From Phoronis australis (Eukaryota; Phoronida; Phoronidae): a stretch of 60,000 bases of DNA. The notes beneath the pieces were generated by a model. That model searched no databases and was not told the origin of the DNA. It saw only the letters and a list, made by a program, of their open reading frames with translations. Where the stretch lies: contig NMRA01000120.1 in assembly GCA_002633005.1 (NCBI GenBank), positions 642,371-702,370 on the forward strand, given 5' to 3'. A program made the position numbers and the translations under genes. Of the stretch, positions 58,756 to 60,000 are shown in pieces. Numbering within the stretch: position 1 is the first letter of the stretch; the number at the start of each line of letters is the position of its first letter.

Positions 58756-60000
58756 GATTTTTTGATCTGAAGGTTAATTCCTTAACAAATACCCGGGCTT
58801 TAAACATGTTATGGTTTGCGAATTTGTAATTGTACTAAATGTGACTTGTAGTTGAAAGCATGAAAGAGAATCATGGCCCTTTAACTTATCAGCTGGCTCT
58901 TTATGTGTCACTACTGGAGACATCCACAGGGTCCTCGGTTGGTGTACCTTAAATATAATGTAAATTCAATATGTCGCACCATGACGAATTATATTTCTTT
59001 ACTAAAAGAGGTTTTCTTACATGTGTCAAACGGTGGTGATCCACTGTCAATTGGTATGGTAGGGGTGACACTGAGTTTGTCAGGCGCGAAGATGTCAAAA
59101 ATGGGAAGTCTCTAACCACCCTGTCCTGACGTGTTCAGCTGTAATGGTTCACTTCTTCAGTTCTTTGACCATTCTTTGATTATGTTCATCACTGTCTTCA
59201 CGTATTTCTTGATACCACGTTTCTGCAATTAAATATTCAATGTAAGGACAACATGTGTTGCATTCCTGGCCGGTCTTACGGGCCACGTTCAAAAACATAA
59301 AATCGGGCAAAATTGTCAAAAAGTTGTAGTGTTCAAGATTTTCGATCACAAGGAATCAGGTTAAGAGTAAGTTTAGGAAACATTAAAGCCAAGTACCCAC
59401 CCCAACCTGACAACCCTACGCAGAGTTTCCAACACTTTACAATTAAGGAGACTTTGCTAAGACTGTAATTGGAAAATAAGGCACATGCCTTACGTACCAT
59501 CCAAGCTTGGCGCGGTCTAAATCAAACAAATGAAGTTACCATGAACATTCTACATGAACTGAAAAATACCAAAGGAAATAACAAAATGCTGATGACAAAA
59601 AACATTCTGAACATCCTGTCACCACAGGCTCTGGTTTAGACAAATAACTTGTCCGTGAATGGAGAACCCATTAGGGTCTGATGATTGATTAGCTGGTCGG
59701 AAAGAAATAAAACTCGCCTGCACCCTGCTGACTATTTACCTCAAAAATTTTCCTGATCTTTACGAACACCTGTCCGTCTTTCTTTGTCCCATGCAGCTGG
59801 CCTCCCACTATAGTTTCTCTCCAAAGGCCGATGAGCAACTGCGTCTTTTCATCAGACAATTGTACAACACTCCTTGATCAGACCCCATTTTTAGAAAATC
59901 GAACCAAGTCAACGACAGAGCAGGGAAATTACAAAGCTTTTAGAAATATGGCATGTGCAATGGGATGTGCGTGTTGTCAATGTTGTGGTTCATACCTAGT
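58756..60000. other. Right-hand end, nothing firmly recognised
   Basis: A minus-strand frame at 59149-59349 (containing ECNTCCPYIEYL) is open for 66 codons and holds an internal acceptor-like ATTTAATTGCAG. It has no recognised family. No exon of the second TNF ligand gene was found up to base 60000. Confidence 0.35.

Noticed and set aside
59149-59349. A minus-strand frame with a Cys-rich block (ECNTCC) and VKEL near its end, considered as a stalk exon of the second TNF ligand gene.
   Set aside because: The similarity to exon 1 of the first gene is limited to short matches, the end phase differs, there is no membrane segment upstream, and exons 2-4 were not found between it and 51292.
1-60000. 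CRISPR arrays, prophage, operons or other prokaryotic systems.
   Set aside because: No spaced direct repeats of the right kind, no dense coding and no ribosome binding sites; the window is clearly animal nuclear DNA.

Overview
This window is animal nuclear DNA. It is AT-rich, its only convincing gene is split by introns with GT-AG splice sites, and the rest is dominated by decayed eukaryotic transposons (RTE-type and CR1/L2-type LINEs, PIF/Harbinger, BEL/Pao, hAT and other MITEs). No bacterial-style operon, rRNA, tRNA or CRISPR array is visible. The gene content and repeat mix suggest a marine invertebrate with a moderately large genome; the exact group cannot be told from the sequence alone. 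A 215-base run of N (54034-54248) marks an assembly gap.

Layout. Bases 1-18 kb have no recognisable gene: a 35-bp minisatellite (7224-7398), a 156-bp hAT-type MITE with 8-bp target duplication (13798-13953), a 245-bp MITE with 5-bp target duplication (15376-15620) and a dispersed repeat (17.25-17.65 kb). At 18.2-20.0 kb lies an RTE-type LINE fragment that keeps the endonuclease half of its ORF, with one frameshift, and lacks reverse transcriptase. From 23.8 to 39.4 kb on the plus strand lies a complete five-exon gene for a TNF-superfamily ligand of 330 residues: short cytoplasmic tail, transmembrane anchor, cysteine-bearing stalk and C-terminal TNF homology domain. A perfect kappaB-type palindrome sits 76 bases upstream of its ATG, just downstream of a long inverted repeat. 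Its introns hold hairpins, a BEL/Pao relic and decayed Asp/Asn-rich sequence. A MITE (39459-39989) begins 81 bases after its stop codon.

At 51.1-51.3 kb on the minus strand is the terminal exon of a second TNF ligand gene, tail-to-tail with the first and about 11.7 kb away. The two last exons have the same length and phase and differ at two amino acids, but at about 36 synonymous codons, so both appear to be under strong protein-level constraint. The upstream exons of the second gene were not found here and probably lie beyond base 60000. Between and after the two genes are a CR1/L2-like LINE tail (46.3-47.2 kb), a tandem duplication (43.1-43.6 kb), a repeat family opening with a hairpin and TCCG-rich sequence (53.7-56.2 kb), a BEL/Pao gag relic (54.7-55.25 kb) and a decayed Harbinger transposase (56.3-56.95 kb).

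The main biological content is therefore a cluster of TNF ligand genes in inverted orientation. The first is a candidate for NF-kappaB control, and both are embedded in dense transposon debris.
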